The notes under the pieces: model-generated
Told to the model about the DNA's origin: nothing
Databases searched by the model: none
What the model saw: only the letters and a program-made list of their open reading frames with translations
Translations under genes and position numbers: made by a program
Assembly: GCA_012514915.1 (NCBI GenBank)
Contig: JAAYZJ010000297.1
Location: 1-14,515, forward strand
Reading direction: 5' to 3'
Length of the DNA: 14,515 nt
DNA from: Lentisphaerota bacterium
Lineage (GTDB): Bacteria > Verrucomicrobiota > Kiritimatiellia > RFP12 > JAAYLN01
Shown here: one piece after another, positions 1 through 7,667 of the stretch
Position numbering within the stretch: position 1 is the first letter of the stretch
How the letters are laid out: the number at the start of each line of letters is the position of its first letter

Positions 1-1699
1 TCCGCTTCTGCTTCGGCACCTCCTGGCCCATCGCCTCCATCATCCGCAGCATGCCGGGATTGAGTGCCTGCTCGTCGGCGACGAGGCAGCAGGCCGAATC
101 GGTCAGCCGGCTGCTCAGCCGCACATCCTTGACGTCATCCGACAGGCTGGCCTTCAACCAGTCGAGCAGCGGACGGAAGCGCTGGTCGGCGGCCTCGCGC
201 TGCTTCTTCGCCTCGGCCTGCTCCGTCTCGCTCCCCAGGTCGATCTCCCCGTGGTTGATGGCGCGCAGCTTGCAACCATCGTACTCGGCAAGCTGGTCGA
301 GGATCCAGGCGTCGATCGGATCGGCAAAGAAGAGAACGTCGAGCTGCCGCTTGCGGAATGCCTCGAGCTGCGGCGACTGCCGCGCCTGGGCCAGCGACTC
401 GGCGGTCAGGAAGTAGATCTCCTTCTGGTCCGGCGGCATCGCGTCGCGGTACTGACGCAGCGAGATCAGTTTGCCCTCGTCGGTGCGGTCCGACGCGAAC
501 ATCAGCAGTTCCCGCAGCTTGTCGCCCTGCTCGTGGTCGGTGTGCAGGCCCTCCTTGAGCACCCGTCCGAAGCCGCGGAAGAAGGCGACGTACGCGTCGA
601 ATTGATCGCGCTTGAGCGTGTCGAGCTCGCCGAGCAGGCGGCCGACCAGGTTCTTGCGGATCTTGGTGATAACCGCATCGTCCTGCAGCATCTCGCGCGA
701 GACGTTGAGGGGCAGGTCGCTCGAATCGACCACCCCCTTGACAAAACGGAGGTAGTCGGGCAGCAGCGCCTCGAAGTCGGCGCCGATGAAAACGTTGCGG
801 ACGTAGAGCTGGAGCCCGTGCTTGCGATCCGGCATCCAGAGATCGAACGGCGGCTTCGCGGGGAGGAAGAGCAAGGCGCGGAATTCGAGCTGCCCCTCGA
901 CGGCATAGTGGATCGTGCGCAGCGGCGCCTGGAAATCATGGGTCAGGTGCTTGTAGAACGCCTCGTAGTCGGCCTCCTTGATTTCGCTCTTGCTGCGGCG
1001 CCAGAGGGCCCGCATCGTGTTGAGCGGCTCCGCCGCGGGGTCGAGCGGCTTGCCATCGGGCGCCAGGCGGATCGGATAGGCGATGAAATCGGAGTAGCGC
1101 TTGACCAATTCGCGGATTTCCCACTCCTCCAGAAACCGCTTCTGGTCGTCACGGAGTTTCAGGGTAATCGTCGTGCCGGGCTCGGTGCGATCCGAAGGGG
1201 CGATCGTGTAGCTGCCCTTGCCCGCCGACGTCCAGCGGACGGCCTCCTGGCCCTCGCCCCGGCGCAGCGAGTCGACGATGACCTCGTCGGCGACCATGAA
1301 GGCGGCATAGAAGCCGACACCGAACTGGCCGATCATCTCGGGAGCCGGCATGCCGCCCTGCTGCTTGATCGAATCCAGAAACGCCTGGGTGCCCGAGCGC
1401 GCGATCGTGCCGAGGTTCTCCTCGGCCTCGGCGGACGTCAGGCCGATGCCGTTGTCGCTCACGGCCAGGGTACCCGCCTTCTTGTCGACGGTCAGGGTGA
1501 CAGCCCACTCGGGCGAATCGGCGACCAGCGTTTTGTCCGTCAGCCCCTGGTACTGCGCCCGGTCGATGGCATCGGAGGCGTTGGAAATCAATTCACGCAG
1601 AAAGATTTCCTTCTTGGAGTAGAGCGAGTGGACGACCAGGTCGAGCATTTCGCTGACCTCGGCTTTGAAGGCATGTTTCTTGGTTTTCACGTTCATCAT
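1..1699 (-). CDS. htpG: HtpG, Hsp90-family molecular chaperone (3' end missing)
   Basis: ATP-dependent cytosolic chaperone that helps client proteins mature and refold as a homodimer. The minus-strand frame opens with Met-Met-Asn-Val and runs without a stop to the window edge, giving 566 codons; E. coli HtpG has 624, so about 60 C-terminal residues (the end of the dimerisation domain) lie outside. The GHKL ATPase signatures are clear: the N-box ELISNASDA (about residues 36-44), SDNGIGL (81-87), GQFGVGFYAAF (124-134) and the GTT of the third glycine motif (175-177). The middle domain follows, with its typical NVSREML segment. Either of two adjacent ATGs (1699 or 1696) could be the start; a weak GAGAA lies 3 or 6 nt upstream, which slightly favours 1696. 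It is transcribed divergently from the glycoside hydrolase. A good sigma-70-like promoter lies upstream and no CIRCE element is visible. Confidence 0.97.
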   Translation of the reverse strand, partial: MMNVKTKKHAFKAEVSEMLDLVVHSLYSKKEIFLRELISNASDAIDRAQYQGLTDKTLVADSPEWAVTLTVDKKAGTLAVSDNGIGLTSAEAEENLGTIARSGTQAFLDSIKQQGGMPAPEMIGQFGVGFYAAFMVADEVIVDSLRRGEGQEAVRWTSAGKGSYTIAPSDRTEPGTTITLKLRDDQKRFLEEWEIRELVKRYSDFIAYPIRLAPDGKPLDPAAEPLNTMRALWRRSKSEIKEADYEAFYKHLTHDFQAPLRTIHYAVEGQLEFRALLFLPAKPPFDLWMPDRKHGLQLYVRNVFIGADFEALLPDYLRFVKGVVDSSDLPLNVSREMLQDDAVITKIRKNLVGRLLGELDTLKRDQFDAYVAFFRGFGRVLKEGLHTDHEQGDKLRELLMFASDRTDEGKLISLRQYRDAMPPDQKEIYFLTAESLAQARQSPQLEAFRKRQLDVLFFADPIDAWILDQLAEYDGCKLRAINHGEIDLGSETEQAEAKKQREAADQRFRPLLDWLKASLSDDVKDVRLSSRLTDSACCLVADEQALNPGMLRMMEAMGQEVPKQKR

Positions 1700-1741
1700 C
1701 GGTTCTCAAGCGTCGATTCTCGTCTTCCCGGCTGGCCATCG

Positions 1742-1758
1742 GGCACACCGGGTGTTCC
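1742..1758. promoter_or_regulatory. 17-bp near-perfect dyad in the htpG/hydrolase divergent region (possible operator)
   Basis: GGCACACC and GGTGTTCC flank a single central G; 7 of the 8 arm positions pair. The one-base centre is unsuitable for an RNA hairpin loop but typical of a DNA site bound by a dimer. It covers about +3 to +19 of the predicted htpG transcript, where a bound repressor would block transcription. It is also centred about 80 bp before the transcription start predicted from the plus-strand -24/-12 element, a usual place for an activator of sigma-54 promoters. The role is inferred; only the symmetry is seen. Confidence 0.35.
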
Positions 1759-1767
1759 GTGCTTGGT

Positions 1768-1796
1768 AGTATACGGCAATCCCGCCGTTTCCGCAA
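1768..1796 (-). promoter_or_regulatory. Sigma-70-type promoter of htpG
   Basis: On the minus strand TTGCGG (1791-1796) is followed by a 17-bp spacer and TATACT (1768-1773). Transcription would begin near 1761, giving a 5' leader of about 62 nt before the htpG ATG. Both hexamers are close to the vegetative consensus and the spacing is ideal. No sigma-32-like or CIRCE sequence was found in the divergent region, so heat induction, if present, would have to act some other way. Confidence 0.6.
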
Positions 1797-1804
1797 GCCT
1801 ACGC

Positions 1805-1820
1805 TGGCATGGTTGGTGCT
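1805..1820 (+). promoter_or_regulatory. Candidate sigma-54 (-24/-12) promoter for the glycoside hydrolase
   Basis: The sequence TGGCATGGTTGGTGCT agrees with the sigma-54 consensus TGGCACG-N4-TTGCW at 10 of 12 defined positions. The essential GG and GC doublets are both present and exactly 12 bp apart. Transcription would start near 1832, about 33 nt before the ATG chosen for the hydrolase, and downstream of the alternative ATG at 1823. A chance match of this quality somewhere in a window of this size is possible, but chance placement in a 165-bp intergenic region pointing at a gene is less likely. Confidence 0.45.
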
Positions 1821-1864
1821 CAATGATCGGGTTCCACGACACCGTTCGATCCGAACTCACACCC

Positions 1865-4309
1865 ATGGACAGCATGCCGAAAGATTCTCTGCTCCCCCGC
1901 TGCCGCGCGCGCCGTCACAGCAAGGCGAGACGCGCCTGCGGTCGGCCCCGGGCACACCGCAGGATGCGCCAGCCGCTGGCAGCGGGGATCGCGGGGCTGG
2001 CGCTGGCGGCGTGGGCCGTGGCGGCGGCGCCCGCCGCGATCCCTCTGGGGCTGGCGACGACGATGCCCTCCACCAATCAACCGGCGGCGCGCGCGCGGCC
2101 ACGGGCGGAGCTGGCGCTGCGTTTTCCCCTGCCCAGCGAAGTCTACCTCACCCCGCCCGACTCCCGGCAGTGGCTCGACACGAAGTCGGTCGAGGGGACG
2201 GTCGTCTGGCCCGCCGCCGCCCCGGCTCGGGCGCAACTCCTGGTGTTCATGAAGGACCGCGACGGCCGCTGGTTTCAGCAGCTCCGCCCCGCGCCCCTGG
2301 CGACCGGCACCAACCACTGGTCGTTCGACTTCACGGCCGAGGCCGTCGATTGGACGCCGGTCGGCCATCACCAGGCCTGGAACTACCGCACACGGTTGGA
2401 GCCGCAGCTTGTCGGCCTGCGCGTCTTCGCGCTTCAGGCGGCCTATACGGGGGCCTGCGAGGTGGCGGATGTCTCCCTGGTGCCCGCCGCCCCTCCGCAG
2501 GGGCCGCCATTCATTCGGCAGGTCCGCCCCAACACGCTCAGCGTCCCATGCAACGGCCTGTTTGAGCTGCAGTTCGACCTGCCCGACCGGTATGCCAATC
2601 CGTTCGATCCGGCCGTCGTCGATGCCGCGCTGCGGGTCGAGACCCCCGACGGCCAGACGCACACCGTCGCGGCCTTCTACATGCAGGATTTCTTCCGCGT
2701 GGTCGACGATGTCGGCGAGAGCCTCGTGCCGCAGGGGCGCCCCGCCTGGCGCGCCCGCTACGCCCCGCGCCTCCCCGGCACCTACCGCTATACGCTGACG
2801 GTGAAGGACGGACAGGGGCAAGCCGCAACGGCCCCCGCCACCTTCGAGGCCCGGCTGCCCGGCCAGGTGGGCTTCGTGCGCCGCTCCGCCGCCGATCCGC
2901 GGCACTTCGAACTCGACGACGGCACCTTTTTCTTCCCGATCGGCCATAACGTCCGCTCGCCCTTCGACACCCGCATGGACGAGCAGTTTCCCTGGAGATT
3001 CCGGCATCCCGAGGGGACCGGCGCCTACCGCCGCTATTTCCGCAGCATGAGCGAGGCGGGGGAGAATCTGGCGGAAATCTGGATGTGCCAGTGGTCGCTG
3101 GGACTCGAATGGTCCACCGTCTCGCCGGGCTACCATGGGAGCGGCGACTACCATCTGGGGAACGCCTGGGAACTCGACGAGGTCCTCCGCTGGGCGCGCG
3201 AGAGCCGGCTCCGGATCAACCTGGTTCTGAACAACCACGGCCGTGTCGGACTGGGCTACGACGCCGAGTGGAACGACCATCCCTACAATCAGGCCCAGGG
3301 CGGGTTCATCGCCGCCGACGATCCCATGGCGTTTTTCGCCGACCCGCGGGCCCTGGCCCTGCAAAAGCAGTTGGCCCGCTATATCGTCGCCCGCTGGGGC
3401 TGGGATGCCTCCATTTTCGCCTGGGAGTTGTGGAGCGAGCTCGATCTTGTGGGCAAGCATGGCCAGCAACCGGTGCCGCAGAAGGATCCGCGGGTGATCG
3501 CGTGGCACCGCCTGATGGGCGACACGCTCCGCGAGCTCGACCTCGGACGCCACCTGATCACCACGCACCTCTCGGGCGACTACCGCATCACCAGCCCCGA
3601 GCTGGCACAACTGCCACAGCTCGACCATTGCGGCATCGACGCCTACCATTTCAACCACGACCCGTTGCACATCGTCAACCTGATCCGCGAGACCGCCGAG
3701 CATTACAAGGCCTACAACAAGCCCGTGCTGATCACCGAATTCGGAGGTTCGTCGATGGGGGCCGGCGTCAATCACCTCACGCGCGAGCTGCACGCCGCCT
3801 TGTGGGCCTCGGTCTGCGTGCCGCTGGGCGGAACCCCGCTCTTCTGGTGGTGGCAGGTCGTCGAGGAGCAGAACCTCTACCCGATGTACACAGCCGTCGC
3901 GCGCTTCATGGCTGATGTCGACCGGCGCGATCCCGCCCTGGTGCCGGTGCGGTTGTCCCTCGCCTTCGACGAACACACCCCGATCCCGCCGGCCGAGGCT
4001 GACCACCTCGCCCTGGCCAGCCCGACGCAGGCGCTGGCCTGGGTCTTCATCCGATCCGCCTTCGCCCGCTTTGGCGCGCCGCTGGAGACGCCGCTGGAGC
4101 ACGTCACGGCGACCTGGACGGGCTGCTCCAACGCCATCTACCGGGCCGCCTTCTACGATACCGCCACCGGCGCCATCATCAAGCAGCAGGACCAGCGTGG
4201 TGCGAACGGCCGGCTGACGCTGCGCCTGCCGCCTCTCGCCCGCGACATGGCCCTGAAGATTCGACTGGTCGAACCGCACGCCGCGGCGCCGTCCCCCACC
4301 CCGCCTTGA
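1865..4309 (+). CDS. Secreted DUF5060-type glycoside hydrolase with TIM-barrel (clan GH-A-like) catalytic domain
   Basis: Predicted exported polysaccharide- or oligosaccharide-cleaving enzyme of 814 aa; the substrate is unknown. The N-terminus is very Arg-rich (residues 12-35), then a hydrophobic Ala/Leu stretch (about 37-58) looks like a signal peptide. A beta-rich, possibly carbohydrate-binding module follows (about 82-208), then a DUF5060/Ig-like domain (about 213-330). The barrel begins at HFELDDGTFFFPIGHN (348-362) and runs to about 690, with a C-terminal beta domain after it. Likely acid/base is E525 in FAWELWSELD and likely nucleophile is E625 in VLITEFGG; their 100-residue spacing suits strands 4 and 7 of clan GH-A. 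The usual Asn before the acid/base Glu is Ser here. No start has a strong ribosome site: ATG 1823, 1865, 1874 or 1964 are possible, and 1964 would give a compact signal peptide (781 aa). Glycerate kinase follows after 7 bp, so the two are probably cotranscribed. Confidence 0.8.
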   Translation: MDSMPKDSLLPRCRARRHSKARRACGRPRAHRRMRQPLAAGIAGLALAAWAVAAAPAAIPLGLATTMPSTNQPAARARPRAELALRFPLPSEVYLTPPDSRQWLDTKSVEGTVVWPAAAPARAQLLVFMKDRDGRWFQQLRPAPLATGTNHWSFDFTAEAVDWTPVGHHQAWNYRTRLEPQLVGLRVFALQAAYTGACEVADVSLVPAAPPQGPPFIRQVRPNTLSVPCNGLFELQFDLPDRYANPFDPAVVDAALRVETPDGQTHTVAAFYMQDFFRVVDDVGESLVPQGRPAWRARYAPRLPGTYRYTLTVKDGQGQAATAPATFEARLPGQVGFVRRSAADPRHFELDDGTFFFPIGHNVRSPFDTRMDEQFPWRFRHPEGTGAYRRYFRSMSEAGENLAEIWMCQWSLGLEWSTVSPGYHGSGDYHLGNAWELDEVLRWARESRLRINLVLNNHGRVGLGYDAEWNDHPYNQAQGGFIAADDPMAFFADPRALALQKQLARYIVARWGWDASIFAWELWSELDLVGKHGQQPVPQKDPRVIAWHRLMGDTLRELDLGRHLITTHLSGDYRITSPELAQLPQLDHCGIDAYHFNHDPLHIVNLIRETAEHYKAYNKPVLITEFGGSSMGAGVNHLTRELHAALWASVCVPLGGTPLFWWWQVVEEQNLYPMYTAVARFMADVDRRDPALVPVRLSLAFDEHTPIPPAEADHLALASPTQALAWVFIRSAFARFGAPLETPLEHVTATWTGCSNAIYRAAFYDTATGAIIKQQDQRGANGRLTLRLPPLARDMALKIRLVEPHAAAPSPTPP

Positions 4310-4316
4310 ACCGGCC

Positions 4317-5504
4317 ATGAAGCACCCACGGTTGACGATCGCCATCGCTCCGGACGCCTTCAAAGGGGCGCTGAGCGCCGCGCACGTGGCCGCGGTCCTG
4401 GCCGATGGTTTGCGGGCGGGTCTGCCGGGCGCGCGGTTCCGCCTGATTCCCATGGCCGACGGCGGCGAGGGCACCGTCGACGCCTGGGCGGCGGCGACCG
4501 GCGCCACCCGCTGCCGGGCGCGGGTTCACGACCCGCTCGGCCGCCCCATTCTGGCCGGCTACGCGCGCGACACGCGCCGCCGCACGGCCGTAATCGAAAT
4601 GGCGGCCGCCAGCGGCCTTCCCCTGCTTGCCGCGGACGAGCGCAACCCCTTGCTGACTTCGACGCGCGGCACCGGCGAATTGATCCGCCACGCCCTCGAC
4701 CACGGGGCGCGCCGCCTGCTCATCGGCATCGGCGGCAGCGCCACCAACGACGGCGGCGTCGGAATGGCCGCCGCGCTGGGGGTGCGGTTGCTCGACCGGC
4801 ACGGCCGGGACTTGCCGCCGGGCGGCGGCGCCCTGCTCCGCCTGCACCGGATCGACGACACGGGACTCGACCCACGCCTGCGGCACACGGAGCTGGAGGT
4901 AGCCTGCGACGTCACCAACCCGTTGTGCGGCCGGAACGGCGCTTCCGCCGTGTACGGCCCGCAGAAGGGTGCCACGCCGTCCCAGGTCCGCACGCTCGAC
5001 ACGGCGCTGGCACGCCTGGCCGCAGTCGTCGGTGCCGCGCGGCCCGACCTGGCGAATCTGGCCGAGGCCGCGGGAGCCGGCGCGGCTGGCGGTCTGGGCT
5101 ATGGCCTGATGATCTTCGGCGGCGCACGGCTGGGACGCGGCGTGGAGTATGTCGCCAAGGCTGTCCGGCTGGCGCAACGCCTGCGCGGCTGCGACCTGGT
5201 GGTCACGGGCGAGGGCCGCCTCGATGGCCAGACCGTCAACGGCAAGACGCCCGTCGGTGTCGCCGCCGTTGCCCAGCGGCTGGGCATCCCCGTGATCGCC
5301 ATCTGCGGCTGTCTGGGCGACGGGTACGAGGCCGTGCATGCCGCCGGCATCGATGCCGTCTTTCCCGTGGCGCACGGCCTGTTCGATCCGGCGCATCCCG
5401 CCCGCGGCGCGCGGGCGCGCATCCGCGCCTGCGCGGTGGAGGTCAGCCGCCTGCTGGCCGTGAAGCTGATTTCAGATGGACGCCGCGGCACGCGGCGGCT
5501 ATGA
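4317..5504 (+). CDS. Glycerate kinase, GarK/GlxK (type I) family
   Basis: Cytosolic kinase that phosphorylates D-glycerate with ATP, feeding glycerate from glyoxylate, tartronate or sugar-acid breakdown into lower glycolysis. The 395-aa length is normal for the family (about 380). Family motifs are intact: APDAFKGALSA (11-21), PMADGGEGT (45-53), GIGGSATNDGG (137-147), VACDVTNPLCG (195-205) and VTGEGRLDGQT (296-306). It begins 7 bp after the hydrolase stop and has no obvious ribosome site of its own, so it probably relies on readthrough transcription and translational coupling. Family members are mostly glycerate 2-kinases (product 2-phosphoglycerate), but the regiochemistry cannot be decided from the sequence. 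A small perfect inverted repeat (7-bp arms, 3-nt loop, 5481-5497) lies in its last codons without a T-tract, so I do not call it a terminator. Confidence 0.93.
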   Translation: MKHPRLTIAIAPDAFKGALSAAHVAAVLADGLRAGLPGARFRLIPMADGGEGTVDAWAAATGATRCRARVHDPLGRPILAGYARDTRRRTAVIEMAAASGLPLLAADERNPLLTSTRGTGELIRHALDHGARRLLIGIGGSATNDGGVGMAAALGVRLLDRHGRDLPPGGGALLRLHRIDDTGLDPRLRHTELEVACDVTNPLCGRNGASAVYGPQKGATPSQVRTLDTALARLAAVVGAARPDLANLAEAAGAGAAGGLGYGLMIFGGARLGRGVEYVAKAVRLAQRLRGCDLVVTGEGRLDGQTVNGKTPVGVAAVAQRLGIPVIAICGCLGDGYEAVHAAGIDAVFPVAHGLFDPAHPARGARARIRACAVEVSRLLAVKLISDGRRGTRRL

Positions 5505-5505
5505 T
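5477..5505 (+). promoter_or_regulatory. Possible promoter for the transglutaminase-like gene
   Basis: TGGACG (5477-5482), a 17-bp spacer and TATGAT (5500-5505) resemble a vegetative promoter, with 4/6 and 5/6 consensus matches. The element overlaps the last codons of glycerate kinase. The spacer contains most of a perfect 7-bp inverted repeat (5481-5487 with 5491-5497), which might be an operator or may simply reflect GC-rich coding sequence. Transcription would begin near 5512, about 90 nt before the next gene. Confidence 0.35.
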
Positions 5506-5602
5506 ACCCGCTTTCACGTGGCGATCGGGACGCGTCGGCAGGCACACGGCAGTGCCGGACGGATCCACGGCCGCCACGCGTCTCGGCCAAGGGCAGCACA
5601 CC

Positions 5603-6490
5603 ATGACGCAGCCCGAACGTCCGTTCCTCGATCTCGACGCGCCCGAGCGCAATCCGCCCAGCACCCCGCCCTGGGCGCGGGAAACCGTGCCCGGCTGGCT
5701 CGCCCCCTATCAGGGGGTCAATGGCGCGCCCGAGCGCTTTGCCTCCAAAAAAGGCTATTACGGCGGCCCTTGCGAGGGGATCGACCGCTACCAGGCGAAC
5801 GCGTTCATCTGGTACACGCCCGCGACGGCCAGCTACCTGTACACCGATTACACCCCCGTGCCCGTCGACTACCGGCCGGGGACGCTGCCGGGCTACGAGG
5901 CGCTGGCCGCCCGTTTCACGAAGCCGGGGGATTCAGAAACGGAACGGGCGCTGGCCCTGCTGACGCGCGCCATGCCCGAAGCCTGCCGCCATCCGGGCAT
6001 GCCCCCGCTGGCGCCCCCGACGCGCGCCGACCGCAATCTCGACGACGAGGCGTTGCTGGCGTCGCGCTGCGGCTGGTGCAACGAACAGGCCCGCGTCTTC
6101 ATCCGGCTGTGCCAGGTGTCGGGCCTCCAGGGCCGCCTGATCCACCTCTACGGGCAGAACCACACCATCGCGGAGTTCTATGCCGACGGCGCATGGGCCC
6201 TGGCCGACGCGAGCAGCCTGTTTGTCGCGGCCGGCCCCGATGGACGGCTCCTGTCGGCGGCGGCCTGCCACGACGGCGCGGCGAACCAGCGCTGCTACGC
6301 CGAGGCGAAGGTCCGCCGGATGCGGGAGATGTGCGGCTGGTCGCGCGAAGCCCTCGGTTTTGCCGACGACGACGCGGCCCAGCGCTGGCGGGACAACGCC
6401 GCCCGGCTGGAAGTCGACGAGCTTGCCACGCGCGAGATCCACTTCGGCGTGATGAACACCCCCCTGCCGCCCCACCCCGGGCGCGGCTGA
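5603..6490 (+). CDS. Transglutaminase-like (papain-fold) domain protein
   Basis: A 295-aa protein with the Cys-His-Asp arrangement of the transglutaminase-like superfamily, which contains peptidases, amidases and crosslinking enzymes; the substrate is unknown. Predicted catalytic residues are C159 in RCGWCNEQAR, H187 in GQNHTIAEFY and D202 in WALADAS, at the order and spacing expected for this fold. A second cysteine (C156) sits three residues before the nucleophile. The N-terminal part (about 40-95) is rich in Tyr, Trp and Pro. I see no signal peptide or membrane segment, so it looks cytosolic. The ATG at 5603 is preceded by AAGGG about 9 nt upstream. The 98-bp gap after glycerate kinase contains a possible promoter. 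It converges on the chromate transporter operon with only 23 bp between the stops and no visible terminator. Confidence 0.75.
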   Translation: MTQPERPFLDLDAPERNPPSTPPWARETVPGWLAPYQGVNGAPERFASKKGYYGGPCEGIDRYQANAFIWYTPATASYLYTDYTPVPVDYRPGTLPGYEALAARFTKPGDSETERALALLTRAMPEACRHPGMPPLAPPTRADRNLDDEALLASRCGWCNEQARVFIRLCQVSGLQGRLIHLYGQNHTIAEFYADGAWALADASSLFVAAGPDGRLLSAAACHDGAANQRCYAEAKVRRMREMCGWSREALGFADDDAAQRWRDNAARLEVDELATREIHFGVMNTPLPPHPGRG

Positions 6491-6513
6491 CGTTTCGCGG
6501 CAGGCGGTTCCGC

Positions 6514-7068
6514 TCAGAGCAGACTCAGGCCGGCACCCGCCAGCGCGCCGCCCAACAGCGCAAGCACCGGCGAGACGCGGCCGTGCACGACGACCGCGGC
6601 GACCGCGACGGCCACGAGGAGGGGGTGGACGAGCTGCGGCCAGCCGCCGGCCTCGAACTCCATCCCCAGCACGACCCGGCACAACCGCAGCGCGACCGCC
6701 GCGATCAGCCCCGCCATGACGGGGCGCAGCAGCGCGAGGATGCGCGACATGCCGGGATGATGCTGGAACCGGCGCCAGACCATGCCGAAGAGCATCACGC
6801 AGACAAACGAGGGAAACGCCAGCGACAGGGTGGCTATCACGGCACCGGGCCAACCGGCCACGCGCCAGCCAACCAGGGTGGCGCAGTTCATCGCCAGCGG
6901 CCCCGGCGTTGCCTCCGAGAGGCCGAGGATCTCGATGAACTGCACCTCCGAGAGCCACGCGTGCGCCAGCATCTCGCGGCGGATCAGCGGCAGCATCACC
7001 ATGCCGCCCCCCAGGGTGAGCAGCCCGATCTTGGCGAACGCATAGGCCAGTTCGAACAGGACGATCAT
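6514..7068 (-). CDS. Chromate transporter, C-terminal-type half-size subunit (CHR family)
   Basis: Inner-membrane protein of 184 aa, half the length of a classical ChrA, so it belongs to the short-chain CHR group that works as a pair of homologous halves (as in the Bacillus YwrA/YwrB pair). The family signature is present near the N-terminus: LTLGGGMVMLPLIRREM, then EATPGPLAMNCATLVGWR. About five hydrophobic segments follow. Its ATG overlaps the stop of the preceding subunit gene as ATGA (7065-7068), and a GGGAGG ribosome site (7076-7081) lies 7 nt upstream, a classic coupled pair that should give equal amounts of the halves. Chromate efflux is the described activity of some members, but the true substrate here is untested. 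Confidence 0.9.
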   Translation of the reverse strand: MIVLFELAYAFAKIGLLTLGGGMVMLPLIRREMLAHAWLSEVQFIEILGLSEATPGPLAMNCATLVGWRVAGWPGAVIATLSLAFPSFVCVMLFGMVWRRFQHHPGMSRILALLRPVMAGLIAAVALRLCRVVLGMEFEAGGWPQLVHPLLVAVAVAAVVVHGRVSPVLALLGGALAGAGLSLL

Positions 7069-7667
7069 GGCGCCGCCTCCCGCCGGGGCCGCCGGGCACC
7101 GATCCACTGCCCGGCGAGTCCCGCGGCAACGGCCGCCAGAATGGGCCAGACCGGATTGAGATCCAGCAGCAGGGTGAGGCCCGCCACCCCGACGCAGATG
7201 GCCCAGAGGCCGGCGCGGCAGCCGTTGCGCAGCACCAGCCGGATGGCCGTCCCCAGCAGCAATCCCGCCACGGCGGGACGCAAGCCCGCGACAACACGGG
7301 CCATCCAGGCGTGCCGCAGCAGCGCGTCGTAGACTCCCGCCAGCAGGAGCATGACGACAAACGGCGCGGTGATGACGCCCAGCACGGCGGCCACGGCCCC
7401 GCGCCAGCCCCGCAGACGCTGGCCGGCGAGCAGGGCGACATTGACGGCGATCACCCCGGGAATCACCTGCGCGAGTGCGAAGAGATCGGTCATCGCGGCA
7501 GGCGTCAGCCAGCGGCGCCGCCCCACGACCTCGCACTCCAGCAGCGGCAGCATCGCATAGCCGCCGCCGAACAGCACGCCGCCGACCCGCGCGAAGCTGG
7601 CGAACAAGGCGGCCAGCCGGGGCGACGGGCCCTCCCCCGTCGGGAGGTGTCCAACCGGATCACGCAT
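7065..7667 (-). CDS. Chromate transporter, N-terminal-type half-size subunit (CHR family)
   Basis: Inner-membrane protein of 200 aa, partner of the next gene. It carries the N-half signature GGVLFGGGYAMLPLLECEVV (about residues 29-48) and the PGVIAVNVALLAG motif, matching the equivalent motifs in the partner, as expected from an ancient duplication. Several hydrophobic spans follow up to the basic C-terminus. The ATG at 7667 lies inside the end of uup (8-bp overlap), with a GGAGG ribosome site (7677-7681) 9 nt upstream within uup. Its early codons hold a perfect 6-bp stem (7631-7636 with 7642-7647) whose CCUCCC arm could instead pair with that ribosome site. Alternative substrates to chromate are possible. 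Confidence 0.9.
   Translation of the reverse strand: MRDPVGHLPTGEGPSPRLAALFASFARVGGVLFGGGYAMLPLLECEVVGRRRWLTPAAMTDLFALAQVIPGVIAVNVALLAGQRLRGWRGAVAAVLGVITAPFVVMLLLAGVYDALLRHAWMARVVAGLRPAVAGLLLGTAIRLVLRNGCRAGLWAICVGVAGLTLLLDLNPVWPILAAVAAGLAGQWIGARRPRREAAP

Noticed and set aside
251..1822. Plus-strand open frame running in phase into the glycoside hydrolase, suggesting a 1352-aa protein
   Set aside because: It lies antisense to the intact htpG gene, has no recognisable domain, and the htpG promoter and hydrolase control region fall inside it. The openness is a by-product of GC-rich codon use.
1820..4507. 895-aa minus-strand open frame antisense to the hydrolase and the start of glycerate kinase
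   Set aside because: Its composition is low-complexity Arg/Gly/Ala with no domain, and both sense-strand genes have clear families and catalytic motifs.
5481..5497. Perfect 7-bp inverted repeat at the end of glycerate kinase as an intrinsic terminator
   Set aside because: It sits inside the last codons and is not followed by a T-run, so it may be only GC-rich coding sequence or part of a promoter region.
5933..7441. 502-aa minus-strand open frame over the transglutaminase and chromate genes
   Set aside because: It is out of phase with the chromate transporter genes and antisense to the catalytic residues of the transglutaminase-like protein.
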